Origin: Betaproteobacteria bacterium
Lineage (GTDB): Bacteria > Pseudomonadota > Gammaproteobacteria > Burkholderiales > UBA9220
Direction: 5' to 3'
Assembly (NCBI GenBank): GCA_003519965.1
Contig: DOVS01000007.1
Coordinates: forward strand, 1 to 6,673
Length of the DNA: 6,673 bases
Below are positions 1-6,556 of the stretch, in pieces (position 1 is the stretch's first letter; every line of letters begins with the position of its first letter). Made by a program: the position numbers and the translations under genes. A model generated the notes under the pieces. It ran no database searches, was not told the origin of the DNA, and saw only the letters and a program-made list of their open reading frames with translations.

Positions 1-241
1 CGGCCCGATCGTCCGCCACGAAAAAAGCAAGTTGCGCCTGACGCCAATCGAAAGCGGCGGCGTCGAGAACGACTGGCGTCTCTTTGCCAAACGCTATCGC
101 TTCGCCGACTTCATCCCCTGTACCCAGGGGATAGAGCCGGCGCACCGGGAAACCGCGCTGGGCGAGCATATCGAGCACTATCTCGCCGACGACGCCAACA
201 GCCCCCAATACCGCCACGTCGATACGCCGCCCCGGCTTCAT
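1..241 (-). CDS. usg: Aspartate-semialdehyde dehydrogenase-like protein (USG-1 type), N-terminal part, cut by window edge
   Basis: Eighty residues are visible, beginning MKPGRRIDVAVLGAVGVVGE; the gene continues past the left edge. The start is a beta strand followed by GAVGVVG (residues 13-19), a variant of the GATGxVG dinucleotide-binding loop of the semialdehyde dehydrogenase family. The text through RGFPVRRLYPLG also fits this fold. A second, diverged asd paralogue directly after asd is known from Pseudomonas and related bacteria, where it is called usg; its function is not established. I infer that family from position and N-terminus. The catalytic cysteine and histidine lie outside the window, so enzymatic competence cannot be judged. 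The ATG at 241 is chosen because the only nearby upstream ATG (252) stops after four codons. There is no strong Shine-Dalgarno sequence, so translation may be coupled to asd. An alternative is a true second Asd. Confidence 0.8.
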   Translation of the reverse strand, partial: MKPGRRIDVAVLGAVGVVGEIVLDMLAQRGFPVRRLYPLGTGDEVGEAIAFGKETPVVLDAAAFDWRQAQLAFFVADDRA

Positions 242-254
242 GGATGCGCCATCA
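238..254 (-). promoter_or_regulatory. Possible termination-reinitiation relay between asd and the usg-like gene
   Basis: Reading the minus strand, the asd stop TGA (254-252) shares its last base with an ATG (252-250). That ATG opens the four-codon frame ATG GCG CAT CCA followed by TGA (240-238), and this TGA overlaps the usg-like ATG (241-239) as ATGA. Both junctions have the form seen in translational coupling. The bases are certain; that ribosomes use them is inference, and the arrangement could be chance. Confidence 0.35.
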
Positions 255-1364
255 CGTTTCCAACAAAATGCCGAGCATGCGGCGCAGCGGCTCGGCCGCG
301 CCCCAGAGCAACTGATCGCCGACGGTAAAGGCGGAGAGATATTCGCCGCCCATGGATAGCTTACGCAGCCGCCCCACGGGAACATTCAAGGTTCCAGTGA
401 CTGCGGCGGGCGTTAATTCGCGCAGGCTAGTCTCGCGGTCGTTGGGCGTCACGCGCACCCAGTCGTTGGCTTCCGTCAGCGCCTGCACGATTTCGTTTAA
501 CGGCACATCGCGGGTCAATTTGATCGTCAGCGCCTGACTATGACAGCGCATCGCGCCGATCCGCACGCAAATCCCGTCGATGGGAATAGGATTGCCGCCG
601 CACCCCAGTATTTTGTTGGTTTCCGCTTGCGCCTTCCATTCTTCCCGGCTTTGGCCGTTTTCCAACGCCTTATCGATCCAAGGAAGCAGGCTGCCGGCGA
701 GCGGCGCGCCAAAATGGGCGTGCGGATACGCGTCGCTGCGAATATGGTCGGCCACGGTGCGGTCGATGTCGAGGATGGCGCTGGCCGGGTCGTCCAATAA
801 CGGCTTCGCCGCGTCGCGAATACTCCCCATTTGCTCGAGCAACTCGCGCATATTCTGCGCCCCTGCGCCAGAAGCCGCCTGGTAGGTCATGGGAGAAACC
901 CATTCGACCCACCGGTGCTTGAAGAGGCCGCCCAACGCCATCACCATCAGGCTGACGGTGCAATTGCCGCCAATATAGTTTTTCACGCCCTTGGCCAGCG
1001 CGTCCTGGATCACGCCGCGGTTAACCGGATCCAGCACAATCACGCTGTCCGCCGCCATACGCAGCGTGGAAGCGGCGTCGATCCAGTAACCCCGCCATCC
1101 GGCGGCGCGCAATTTGGGGAAAATCTCCGCGGTGTAGTCGCCGCCCTGGCACGAGATAATCGTCTCCATGGCCGCCAGCGCATCCACATCGTGCGCGTCT
1201 TGCAAAAGCGGCGCGTCCTTGCCGATGGCGGGCGGGCGGCCGCCCGCCTGGGAAGTGCTGAAAAAAACTGGATCGATCCGGTCGAAGTCCCGCTCGTCCC
1301 GCATCCGCTGCATCAGCACGGAACCAACCATTCCGCGCCACCCGATTAACCCTACACGCATCAT
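252..1364 (-). CDS. asd: Aspartate-semialdehyde dehydrogenase
   Basis: NADPH-dependent reductive dephosphorylation of L-aspartyl-4-phosphate to L-aspartate 4-semialdehyde in the cytoplasm, the branch point to lysine/diaminopimelate, threonine and methionine. The 370-residue product matches the Gram-negative enzyme from end to end. It has the N-terminal nucleotide loop [14 protein letters not shown] (8-21), FFSTSQ (34-39), SCQGGDYT (71-78) and WIDAAS (94-99). The active site GGNCTVS carries catalytic Cys135, the same number as recalled for E. coli Asd. Further on are [16 protein letters not shown] (161-176), [17 protein letters not shown] (237-253), RCHSQA with the likely general base His275, and the C-terminal [19 protein letters not shown]. 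Two consecutive ATG codons (1364 and 1361) are possible starts. The first gives the usual length, and AAGGA and AAGG lie upstream. It follows leuB after 60 bases with no clear terminator, so it is probably co-transcribed with the leu genes. Confidence 0.98.
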   Translation of the reverse strand: MMRVGLIGWRGMVGSVLMQRMRDERDFDRIDPVFFSTSQAGGRPPAIGKDAPLLQDAHDVDALAAMETIISCQGGDYTAEIFPKLRAAGWRGYWIDAASTLRMAADSVIVLDPVNRGVIQDALAKGVKNYIGGNCTVSLMVMALGGLFKHRWVEWVSPMTYQAASGAGAQNMRELLEQMGSIRDAAKPLLDDPASAILDIDRTVADHIRSDAYPHAHFGAPLAGSLLPWIDKALENGQSREEWKAQAETNKILGCGGNPIPIDGICVRIGAMRCHSQALTIKLTRDVPLNEIVQALTEANDWVRVTPNDRETSLRELTPAAVTGTLNVPVGRLRKLSMGGEYLSAFTVGDQLLWGAAEPLRRMLGILLET

Positions 1365-1424
1365 TGCCTTAATCCTTGAAAAATGTCATTCCGTTCCGCG
1401 CAGTAGCGGCTGTTTTCGGCTTCA

Positions 1425-2489
1425 TTAAAGCGCCGCCACTACGGCGTCGCCCATTTCCCCGGTGCTCGCCTGGCGCGTTCCCGCCACATAAATGTCGGCG
1501 GTACGCAATCCTTGCGCCAGCACTTTTTTTACCGCGCGCTCGATGCGGTTCGCCGTTTCTTCCTGATTGAACGTATGGCGCATCATCATCGCTACCGATA
1601 AGATCGTCGCCAGCGGGTTCGCGATGTTTTTACCCGCGATATCCGGCGCCGAACCATGGATCGGCTCGTACAATCCTTTGTCGCCATCGTCCAAGGAGGC
1701 CGACGGCAGCATGCCGATGGAGCCCGTCAGCATCGACGCCTCGTCCGACAAAATATCGCCGAAAATGTTGCCGGTGACGATCACATCGAATTGCTTGGGA
1801 TCGCGCACCAGCTGCATCGCAGCATTGTCCACGTACATATGGGACAACGCCACTTGCGGATAGTCTCGAGCCGTTTCGATGACCACCTCGCGCCACAGTT
1901 CGCTGGTTTCCAGGACATTGGCTTTTTCCACCGAACACAAGCGCTTGTCCCGTTTCATGGCGATATCGAAGGCAACCCGAGCAACGCGCCGAATTTCCGG
2001 CTCGGCGTAGATCATGGTGTTAAATCCTTCGCGCTCGCCCCGATCGTTCGTGCGCAGACCACGCGGCTGGCCGAAATAGATGTCGCCGGTTAACTCGCGC
2101 ACAATCATAATATCCAAGCCCGCCACCACCTCCGGCTTAAGCGTGGAGGCATCCGCCAATTCGGCGTACAACAGGGCGGGGCGCAGGTTGGCGAACAACC
2201 CCAGCGCCTTGCGGATGCGCAATAATCCTTGCTCCGGCCGCTGGGGCCGCGGCAACGCATCGTACTGGACGCCGCCCACCGCGCCCAGCATTACCGCGTC
2301 CGCCTGCCGCGCTAGCGCGAGCGTGGCCTCGGGCAGCGGATCGCCCGCCGCGTCATAACCCGCGCCGCCGATCGGCGCTTCCTCCCATTCGATGGACTGG
2401 CCTTCCGCCGCCAGCGCCCGCAACACTTTTACCGCTTGAGCGACAATTTCCGGGCCGATGCCGTCACCCGGCAACACTGCAATTTTCAT
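1425..2489 (-). CDS. leuB: 3-isopropylmalate dehydrogenase
   Basis: Catalyses NAD-dependent oxidation and decarboxylation of (2R,3S)-3-isopropylmalate to 4-methyl-2-oxopentanoate, step 3 of leucine synthesis; a cytoplasmic, typically dimeric enzyme. The 354-residue product starts [15 protein letters not shown]. The substrate arginines fall in [16 protein letters not shown] (Arg93, Arg103) and [10 protein letters not shown] (Arg131, Tyr138). EKANVL holds Lys189, YVDNAAMQL holds Asp221, and the metal-binding signature [14 protein letters not shown] spans 241-254 (Asp245, Asp249). The NAD-binding stretch is [20 protein letters not shown] (273-292). The frame is open five codons further to a TTG at 2504. 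I prefer the ATG at 2489 because GGAAGGG sits six bases before it and the family begins at this Met. It lies 26 bases after leuD in the same cluster. Nothing appears truncated or mutated. Confidence 0.97.
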   Translation of the reverse strand: MKIAVLPGDGIGPEIVAQAVKVLRALAAEGQSIEWEEAPIGGAGYDAAGDPLPEATLALARQADAVMLGAVGGVQYDALPRPQRPEQGLLRIRKALGLFANLRPALLYAELADASTLKPEVVAGLDIMIVRELTGDIYFGQPRGLRTNDRGEREGFNTMIYAEPEIRRVARVAFDIAMKRDKRLCSVEKANVLETSELWREVVIETARDYPQVALSHMYVDNAAMQLVRDPKQFDVIVTGNIFGDILSDEASMLTGSIGMLPSASLDDGDKGLYEPIHGSAPDIAGKNIANPLATILSVAMMMRHTFNQEETANRIERAVKKVLAQGLRTADIYVAGTRQASTGEMGDAVVAAL

Positions 2490-2495
2490 GGAGTT

Positions 2496-2502
2496 CCCTT
2501 CC
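2496..2502 (-). promoter_or_regulatory. Ribosome binding site deciding the leuB start
   Basis: GGAAGGG on the minus strand, six bases upstream of the ATG at 2489-2487. It lies inside the in-frame extension that begins at the TTG at 2504, so it argues against that longer start. Confidence 0.75.
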
Positions 2503-2515
2503 AATTAAGGATGCT

Positions 2516-3154
2516 TCAGGCAAACAACCAGGGTTCTTCCCGCCGCCGCCGCGCTTCGTAGGCTTTGATCTCGTCAACGTGACGCAACGTCAACCCGATG
2601 ACGTCCAGACCATTCAACAAGCAGTCCTTACGGAAGGCGTCGACCGCGAACGGAATCGATTCGCCGCCTGGCGTTACCACGGTTTGCCGCGCGAGATCCA
2701 CGGTCAGCGTGTAGCCCTCGCACGCGTCCGCTTCGTGGAACAGGCGGTCAACGGTCGCCGCGTCCAGCACGATAGGCAGCATGCCGTTTTTGAAGCAGTT
2801 ATTGTAAAAAATGTCGGCGAAACTCGGCGCGATAATCGCCAGAAAACCGTAATCCCGCAGCGCCCATGGCGCGTGCTCGCGGGAAGAACCGCAACCGAAG
2901 TTTTCCCGCGCCAGCAAAATCTTCGCCCCCTGGTAGCGCGGCCGATTAAGAATAAAATCCGGATTTTGCAGCCGCTGGCGATGATCCATTCCCGGTTCGC
3001 CGTGATCCAGATAGCGCCACGCGTCGAACAAGTTAGGCCCAAAACCGCTACGGTGAATGGATTTTAGGAATTGCTTGGGAATAATCGCATCGGTATCCAC
3101 ATTGGCGCGGTCGAGCGGTGCGGCGATCCCTTCAAGGCGGGTGAATTTTTCCAT
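2516..3154 (-). CDS. leuD: 3-isopropylmalate dehydratase, small subunit
   Basis: Small subunit of isopropylmalate isomerase, which pairs with LeuC to convert 2-isopropylmalate to 3-isopropylmalate through 2-isopropylmaleate, step 2 of leucine synthesis. The 212-residue length is typical of the bacterial swivel-domain subunit. Conserved landmarks are [18 protein letters not shown] (14-31), the substrate-site stretch [16 protein letters not shown] (84-99), [26 protein letters not shown] (103-128) and a C-terminal [13 protein letters not shown] followed by a basic tail. The start ATG (3154-3152) shares one base with the TAA of the upstream lipoprotein gene (TAATG). The nearest purine-rich stretch, AAAGG, is about 11 bases upstream. 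Both points suggest translational coupling. Confidence in function is high; no anomalies seen. Confidence 0.98.
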   Translation of the reverse strand: MEKFTRLEGIAAPLDRANVDTDAIIPKQFLKSIHRSGFGPNLFDAWRYLDHGEPGMDHRQRLQNPDFILNRPRYQGAKILLARENFGCGSSREHAPWALRDYGFLAIIAPSFADIFYNNCFKNGMLPIVLDAATVDRLFHEADACEGYTLTVDLARQTVVTPGGESIPFAVDAFRKDCLLNGLDVIGLTLRHVDEIKAYEARRRREEPWLFA

Positions 3155-3300
3155 TACTTCGCCGCCCTTTCGATGGCCGCGCCGCCTTTTTTGAGATCCT
3201 TGCCGAGACCATGCATGGTGTTACAGCCGACCAAAGTCACGACGCCAGCCGCCAGCAAGACGACTTGAATCGCTTTTATCACAATACTTAATGATTTCAT
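3154..3300 (-). CDS. Entericidin A/B-type small lipoprotein
   Basis: A 48-residue product: [10 protein letters not shown] start, hydrophobic core [15 protein letters not shown], then a lipobox LVGC (23-26) with Cys26 as the expected lipidated residue, typical of signal peptidase II substrates. Cleavage would leave a mature peptide of only 23 residues, [20 protein letters not shown] plus AAK. The segment [10 protein letters not shown] and following amphipathic Ala/Lys/Glu residues is the hallmark of the entericidin (EcnA/EcnB) family of small cell-envelope lipoproteins. In E. coli these were described as an antidote/toxin pair; what single copies do in other bacteria is unclear. The gene begins 15 bases after leuC, with a purine-rich AGGTGGGTGAAG just before the ATG. 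It ends by overlapping the leuD start by one base, so it is embedded in the operon. An outer- or inner-membrane lipoprotein is inferred from the lipobox; Asn27 gives no clear Asp+2 retention signal. Confidence 0.9.
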   Translation of the reverse strand: MKSLSIVIKAIQVVLLAAGVVTLVGCNTMHGLGKDLKKGGAAIERAAK

Positions 3301-3315
3301 CTTCACCCACCTGCC

Positions 3316-4782
3316 TCAAGAAAGAGTGCGCACATCCATAAAACGCCCAGCCACCGCCGCCGCCGCCGCCATCGCCGGACTCACTAAATGGGTTCTTCCT
3401 CCCGGCCCTTGCCGCCCCTCGAAATTGCGATTGGACGTGGAAGCGCAACGCTCGCCCGGCGCGAGCCGGTCGGCGTTCATCGCCAGACACATAGAGCAGC
3501 CGGGATCCCGCCACTCGAAACCGGCATCGATAAAAATGCGGTCCAACCCTTCTTGCTCGGCTTGGCTTTTCACCAAACCGGAGCCCGGCACCACCAGCGC
3601 TTGCTTGATCGTCGCCGCCACCTTCCGCCCCCGCGCCACTTGCGCCGCGGCGCGTAAATCCTCAATACGCGAATTGGTGCAGGAACCGATAAATATTTTA
3701 TCCAGCGATATCTGGCTGATCGGCGTCAGGGGCTGCAACCCCATGTAGATCAACGCCCTCTCCATTGCCTCGCGTTTTACCGGGTCGCCTTCCTGCGCCG
3801 GATCGGGAACGGCGCCATCCACCGCCACCACCATTTCCGGCGAGGTGCCCCAGGTCACCTGGGGCTTGATCGCGGCAGCGTCCAATGTCACCACGCGGTC
3901 AAAATGCGCACCGTCATCGCTGACGAGCGTCCGCCAATAGGCCGCCGCTTGCTCCCATTGTGCGCCCTTGGGCGCCAAATGGCGCCCCTGCAAATAAGCC
4001 AAGGCCGTATCGTCCACCGCCACCATCCCGGCGCGAGCGCCGGCTTCGATCGCCATACTGCACAAGGGCATCCGGCCTTCCACGCTGAGCGCGCGCACCG
4101 CCGCGCCGGCAAACTCGATGGCGGCGCCCGTACCGCCCGCCGTGCCGATATGGCCGATCAGCGCCAGCGCCATATCCTTTGCGGTGACGCCAATACCGGC
4201 CGCACCATCGATCTTGACTAACAGCGTCTTGGATTTTTTCGACACCAGGCACTGGGTGGCCAGCACATGCTCCACCTCGCTAGTTCCAATACCGAAAGCC
4301 AGCGCCGCCAGCGCGCCGTGGGTGCTGGTATGGGAATCGCCGCACACCACCGTCATCCCCGGCAACGTCGCGCCCTGCTCCGGCCCGATGACATGGACAA
4401 TCCCCTGACGGGGATCGCCCATGCGAAATTCGGTAATGCCAAATTCCGCGCAATTACGATCTAGGGTTTCCACCTGAAGACGCGACACCGGGTCCTCGAT
4501 GCACCTGAACCAACGCTGGTAAATCTTAGCCGCCGCCGCGCTCGGCTGAACGTCGGGATGCTCCATAGGCAAACCGGTGGTCGGCACATTATGGTCGGCC
4601 ACCGCCAGAACGGTATCGGTGCGCCATGGCTTGCGCCCGGCCAGCCGCAACCCCTCGAACGCTTGAGGGCTGGTCACCTCATGCACCAAATGGCGGTCGA
4701 TATACAATAACGTAGCGCCATCTTCTTCCTGACGCACCACATGGCGTTGCCATAGTTTATCGTAGAGCGTTTGCGCGATCAT
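3316..4782 (-). CDS. leuC: 3-isopropylmalate dehydratase, large subunit (4Fe-4S)
   Basis: Aconitase-family large subunit that carries the [4Fe-4S] cluster of isopropylmalate isomerase and works with LeuD, step 2 of leucine synthesis, in the cytoplasm. The N-terminus [16 protein letters not shown] and [21 protein letters not shown] are standard. [31 protein letters not shown] spans 147-177. Cluster ligands are Cys368 in [15 protein letters not shown] and Cys429/Cys432 in [11 protein letters not shown]. The C-terminal signature [17 protein letters not shown] and [18 protein letters not shown] are intact. At 488 residues it is about 20 longer than the E. coli enzyme (466, recalled). The excess falls between DHNVPT (63-68) and [12 protein letters not shown] (100-111), so one insertion near residues 71-92 explains it. 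All catalytic motifs remain. The ATG at 4782 matches the family start. A candidate promoter lies just upstream, and the gene heads the leu cluster. Confidence 0.97.
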   Translation of the reverse strand: MIAQTLYDKLWQRHVVRQEEDGATLLYIDRHLVHEVTSPQAFEGLRLAGRKPWRTDTVLAVADHNVPTTGLPMEHPDVQPSAAAAKIYQRWFRCIEDPVSRLQVETLDRNCAEFGITEFRMGDPRQGIVHVIGPEQGATLPGMTVVCGDSHTSTHGALAALAFGIGTSEVEHVLATQCLVSKKSKTLLVKIDGAAGIGVTAKDMALALIGHIGTAGGTGAAIEFAGAAVRALSVEGRMPLCSMAIEAGARAGMVAVDDTALAYLQGRHLAPKGAQWEQAAAYWRTLVSDDGAHFDRVVTLDAAAIKPQVTWGTSPEMVVAVDGAVPDPAQEGDPVKREAMERALIYMGLQPLTPISQISLDKIFIGSCTNSRIEDLRAAAQVARGRKVAATIKQALVVPGSGLVKSQAEQEGLDRIFIDAGFEWRDPGCSMCLAMNADRLAPGERCASTSNRNFEGRQGPGGRTHLVSPAMAAAAAVAGRFMDVRTLS

Positions 4783-4809
4783 CCTGATCCAATGAATATA
4801 AAGCTTTTG

Positions 4810-4839
4810 ATTATTTCATAATGTTGTCCCGGAGAACAA
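4810..4839 (-). promoter_or_regulatory. Candidate promoter of the leuC-led cluster
   Basis: On the minus strand, TTGTTC (4839-4834) is followed after 18 bases by AATAAT (4815-4810), five of six matches to TATAAT. A TG one base before it (4818-4817) makes an extended -10. The TTGTTC matches the -35 consensus weakly. Initiation would fall near 4803, giving a leader of roughly 20 bases before the leuC ATG at 4782. The -10 overlaps a 13-base palindrome, ATTAT-TTC-ATAAT (4810-4822). This AT-rich patch stands out from its GC-rich surroundings. A regulator site is possible, but I recognise no known operator. Confidence 0.4.
4824..4839 (-). terminator. Small hairpin with UCCG tetraloop after the permease gene
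   Basis: Minus-strand RNA would read UUGUUC-UCCG-GGACAA, a six-pair stem with one U-G wobble. The loop is closed by C-G, the very stable cUNCGg type. It lies five bases after the permease stop codon. It is not followed by a U run, so it is at best a weak terminator or an mRNA 3' stabiliser. It overlaps the proposed leuC -35 box. Confidence 0.3.
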
Positions 4840-4844
4840 GAGGA

Positions 4845-5990
4845 TCACAAACGGGGCAGCCTAAGCTTCCAGAACAGCAGGCCCATCGCCGTCAAGGTGC
4901 ACGCCGCGGCAATGGTAAAGGTGATTGCTGGCCCATAGGCTTCCCAAGTGTAGCCGCTGTATATACCGCCCAGCGTGCCGCCGACCCCGAAGGATACGCT
5001 CGTGTAAATGGCCTGCCCCTTGGCTTGGTGCCGGCCGCGAAAAAAATGATGGAACACCGAGATGGCGGCGACGTGATACGCGCCGAAGCTAAAGGCGTGC
5101 AGCGTCTGCGCAAGAAACAGTACGCTCGGCGACGACACGCCCCAACCGATCATGAGAAAACGCAGGGTCGCCAGACCAAAGCTGACGATCAGCACGGAAC
5201 GCAGCGAGAATGATCGAAATAGCCGGCTAGCGGCGAGAAACACGCCGATCTCGCAAATCACGCCCACCGCCCATAACCATCCAACGGCGCTCTTACTGTA
5301 GCCGTGCTCTACGAGGTAGATGGAGTAAAAAGTGTAATAGGACGCATGCGCCACCGCCATCAGAAAGCAAGCAACAATCAACGCCAACACTTCTGGCCGC
5401 TTGATGATGCCCCACACGGGCAAATGATCGCCGTCGTGAGAAATCGCACCCGCTTCCGGCACTAGCCGGGAAAACCCCAGAATGCCGACGAGCAAACCGA
5501 GAACGATCCAGCGCACGATGCCGATAGACACCGCGTCCAGGATATAACCGGCGCCGATCACGGCGACAATGAACCCGACCGAACCCCATAAGCGGATGTG
5601 GCCATAGCGACCGATCGCTTTACCCAAATGGCTCAAGGTGGTTGCTTCCACCAGCGGCAAGGAAGCGCTCCAGAAAAAGCTCATCAGCGCCATCACGCCG
5701 AATAACCAGGCAAAGCTGGCGCCGAAAAACACGCCAGTGTAGCTAGCCAGACTCACCGCCGCCGCAATCTGAACGATCATCACACGTTTGCCCAAGTGAT
5801 CCGCCAGCCAACCCCAGACATTGGGGCCAAAAATCCGCATCACTTGTAACAGCGACATCAGCACCCCGATACGGAACGCATCCAATCCCAAGGACTGGAG
5901 ATATAAGCTCCAATAGGGCGCCATAACGCCAACAAAGGCGAAATAGAAAAAATAAAACCCGGACAACCGCCAGTACGGCAATCTACCCAC
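4845..5990 (-). CDS. MFS permease, HcaT/phenylpropionate-permease-like
   Basis: Inner-membrane transporter of the major facilitator superfamily, probably a proton-coupled importer; the substrate cannot be read from the sequence. From the GTG start it has 381 residues, close to E. coli HcaT (379, recalled). The first helix, SGFYFFYFAFVGVMAPYWSL, and the short aromatic N-terminus PYWRLSG are typical of the HcaT/nucleoside-symporter-like branch. MFS motif A appears as GWLADHLGKR (60-69) between helices 2 and 3. A polar central loop, roughly 174-193, divides two six-helix halves. A basic RGRHQAKGQ loop lies at 318-326. The frame is open upstream to a TTG at 6152, but that extension is Arg-rich and unlike a transporter. 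GTG at 5990 is chosen because GGAGGG lies eight bases before it; a TTG at 5981 (378 residues) is the alternative. The neighbour of leuC in related bacteria is often such a permease, without known connection to leucine synthesis. Confidence 0.93.
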   Translation of the reverse strand: MGRLPYWRLSGFYFFYFAFVGVMAPYWSLYLQSLGLDAFRIGVLMSLLQVMRIFGPNVWGWLADHLGKRVMIVQIAAAVSLASYTGVFFGASFAWLFGVMALMSFFWSASLPLVEATTLSHLGKAIGRYGHIRLWGSVGFIVAVIGAGYILDAVSIGIVRWIVLGLLVGILGFSRLVPEAGAISHDGDHLPVWGIIKRPEVLALIVACFLMAVAHASYYTFYSIYLVEHGYSKSAVGWLWAVGVICEIGVFLAASRLFRSFSLRSVLIVSFGLATLRFLMIGWGVSSPSVLFLAQTLHAFSFGAYHVAAISVFHHFFRGRHQAKGQAIYTSVSFGVGGTLGGIYSGYTWEAYGPAITFTIAAACTLTAMGLLFWKLRLPRL

Positions 5991-5998
5991 CGGACCAG

Positions 5999-6004
5999 CC
6001 CTCC
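5999..6004 (-). promoter_or_regulatory. Ribosome binding site deciding the permease start
   Basis: GGAGGG on the minus strand, eight bases before the GTG at 5990-5988. A weaker GGTGGG (5991-5986) sits only four bases before the alternative TTG at 5981-5979. The first spacing is the more usual, hence the GTG choice. Confidence 0.6.
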
Positions 6005-6075
6005 GCCGCTTTTCCCTTAGCGGCCATAGAACCGGCCAGCATCTGAAACCGCGGATGCGGCGTCCCCGCCTGCGC

Positions 6076-6466
6076 CGGATAGGCGCCTTTATCCGAATTG
6101 CGCCGCGCGCCTTGCGTCTGCAAACGCGCGCATTCGCCGGCCGGTTTCCCAATAATCACGCGCATCCGGCCCCCCTCCCATCGCGGCCGGATATTGCCGC
6201 CGGCAACGCGGCGTCCGCGCCGCTGTGTCTCATCCAAGACATGGGCCGGATTAGCGCCCATACTCGTCGCGGAGCCGACGGCTCGGCTGAAATGCGCGCG
6301 CGAGGGACGCCGGCGATAATCGCGCACCACGCCAATCAGCGTCTGTTGCGCCAGCAACACGCGCCATGCGGCGGGTAGTTCCCGAGCACCCGGACAACCA
6401 CGAGATCGCGTCCACAGATTCATGTGATCGATACGGCCGGTAATCGCCCCGCCGCAATGCGCGGGG
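6076..6466. repeat. Cluster of short inverted repeats
   Basis: Potential hairpins in order: CGGATA/TATCCG with an 8-base loop (6076-6095); an imperfect CGCGCG/CGCGCG outer stem over TTGC-GTCT-GCAA (6104-6130); TTGCC-GCC-GGCAA (6194-6206) immediately followed by GCGGCG-TCCG-CGCCGC (6208-6223); ATGGGC/GCCCAT with a 9-base loop (6241-6261); AGCCGA-CGGC-TCGGCT (6273-6288); CCCCGC/GCGGGG with an 8-base loop (6447-6466). Some six-pair stems are expected by chance at this base composition, about two by my rough estimate, so the excess is modest. None is followed by a T run. No unit is clearly repeated in sequence apart from the heptamer GCCGGAT. Confidence 0.4.
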
Positions 6467-6531
6467 AACGGCCGCAACCGACCCGCCATTTCCGGGACCG
6501 CCATGCTTTCGGAGTGTTTATCGTTGGCGTT

Positions 6532-6555
6532 GCGGCGTCGCTGTCACGGCGCCGC
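6532..6555 (-). terminator. GC-rich hairpin immediately after aroC
   Basis: GCGGCG (6555-6550) pairs with CGCCGC (6537-6532). Inside, a C-A mismatch is followed by two more pairs and a U-G wobble around a GACA loop. The stem begins two bases after the aroC stop codon. It lacks the T tract of an intrinsic terminator, so it may stabilise the mRNA end or pause polymerase. Confidence 0.35.
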
Positions 6556-6556
6556 C

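Larger units (their letters stand above)
5983..6504 (-). other. Unsupported 173-codon open frame between aroC and the permease
   Basis: An ATG at 6504 opens an uninterrupted minus-strand frame ending in TAG (5985-5983), which overlaps the permease GTG start by eight bases. The predicted product is rich in Arg, Gly and Ala. It has no membrane segment, signal peptide or motif I recognise. Counting the first 60 codons by hand, G+C at codon positions 1, 2 and 3 is about 68, 58 and 68 percent. The first 60 codons of leuD have only about 40 percent at position 2, the normal signature of coding DNA. The flat pattern suggests a chance open frame in GC-rich DNA. No good Shine-Dalgarno sequence precedes the ATG. 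A fast-evolving or decayed gene cannot be excluded. Confidence 0.15.
5991..6556. other. Long intergenic stretch, GC-rich, no recognisable gene
   Basis: About 570 bases separate the aroC stop from the permease start, by far the longest gap in an otherwise tightly packed window. I see no tRNA, rRNA, insertion sequence ends or credible promoter here. The stretch holds several short GC-rich inverted repeats and the weak open frame described separately. It may be a decayed gene, a leader region, or a home for small repeats. Confidence 0.6.

Noticed and set aside
32..328. Plus-strand open frame of 98 codons at the left edge
   Set aside because: It lies opposite the usg-like gene and the end of asd, whose minus-strand products are clearly recognisable; it resembles no protein I know.
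831..1349. Plus-strand open frame of 172 codons
   Set aside because: It is antisense to asd, which is intact and full length; long antisense frames are expected in GC-rich coding DNA.
1365..1424. Possible terminator between leuB and asd
   Set aside because: Only a four-pair stem (CCGC/GCGG) precedes the TTTTT by about ten bases; too weak and too far to call.
2490..2504. Five-codon extension of LeuB to a TTG at 2504
   Set aside because: It would contain the ribosome binding site for the ATG at 2489, and the family starts at [10 protein letters not shown].
3352..3372. Run of GCC triplets resembling a microsatellite
   Set aside because: It encodes the conserved alanine run near the LeuC C-terminus ([11 protein letters not shown]), a family feature seen in E. 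coli LeuC as well.
5991..6152. N-terminal extension of the permease to a TTG at 6152
   Set aside because: The extension is Arg-rich, does not look like a signal or membrane segment, and a well-spaced GGAGGG precedes the GTG at 5990.
6055..6378. Plus-strand open frame of 107 codons in the gap before the permease
   Set aside because: Arg-rich, no ribosome binding site or motif recognised, and it overlaps an equally weak frame on the other strand; probably a composition effect.
6251..6457. Minus-strand open frame of 68 codons in the same gap
   Set aside because: No recognisable motif and strongly biased residue content; it shares its DNA with a longer, also unconvincing, frame.
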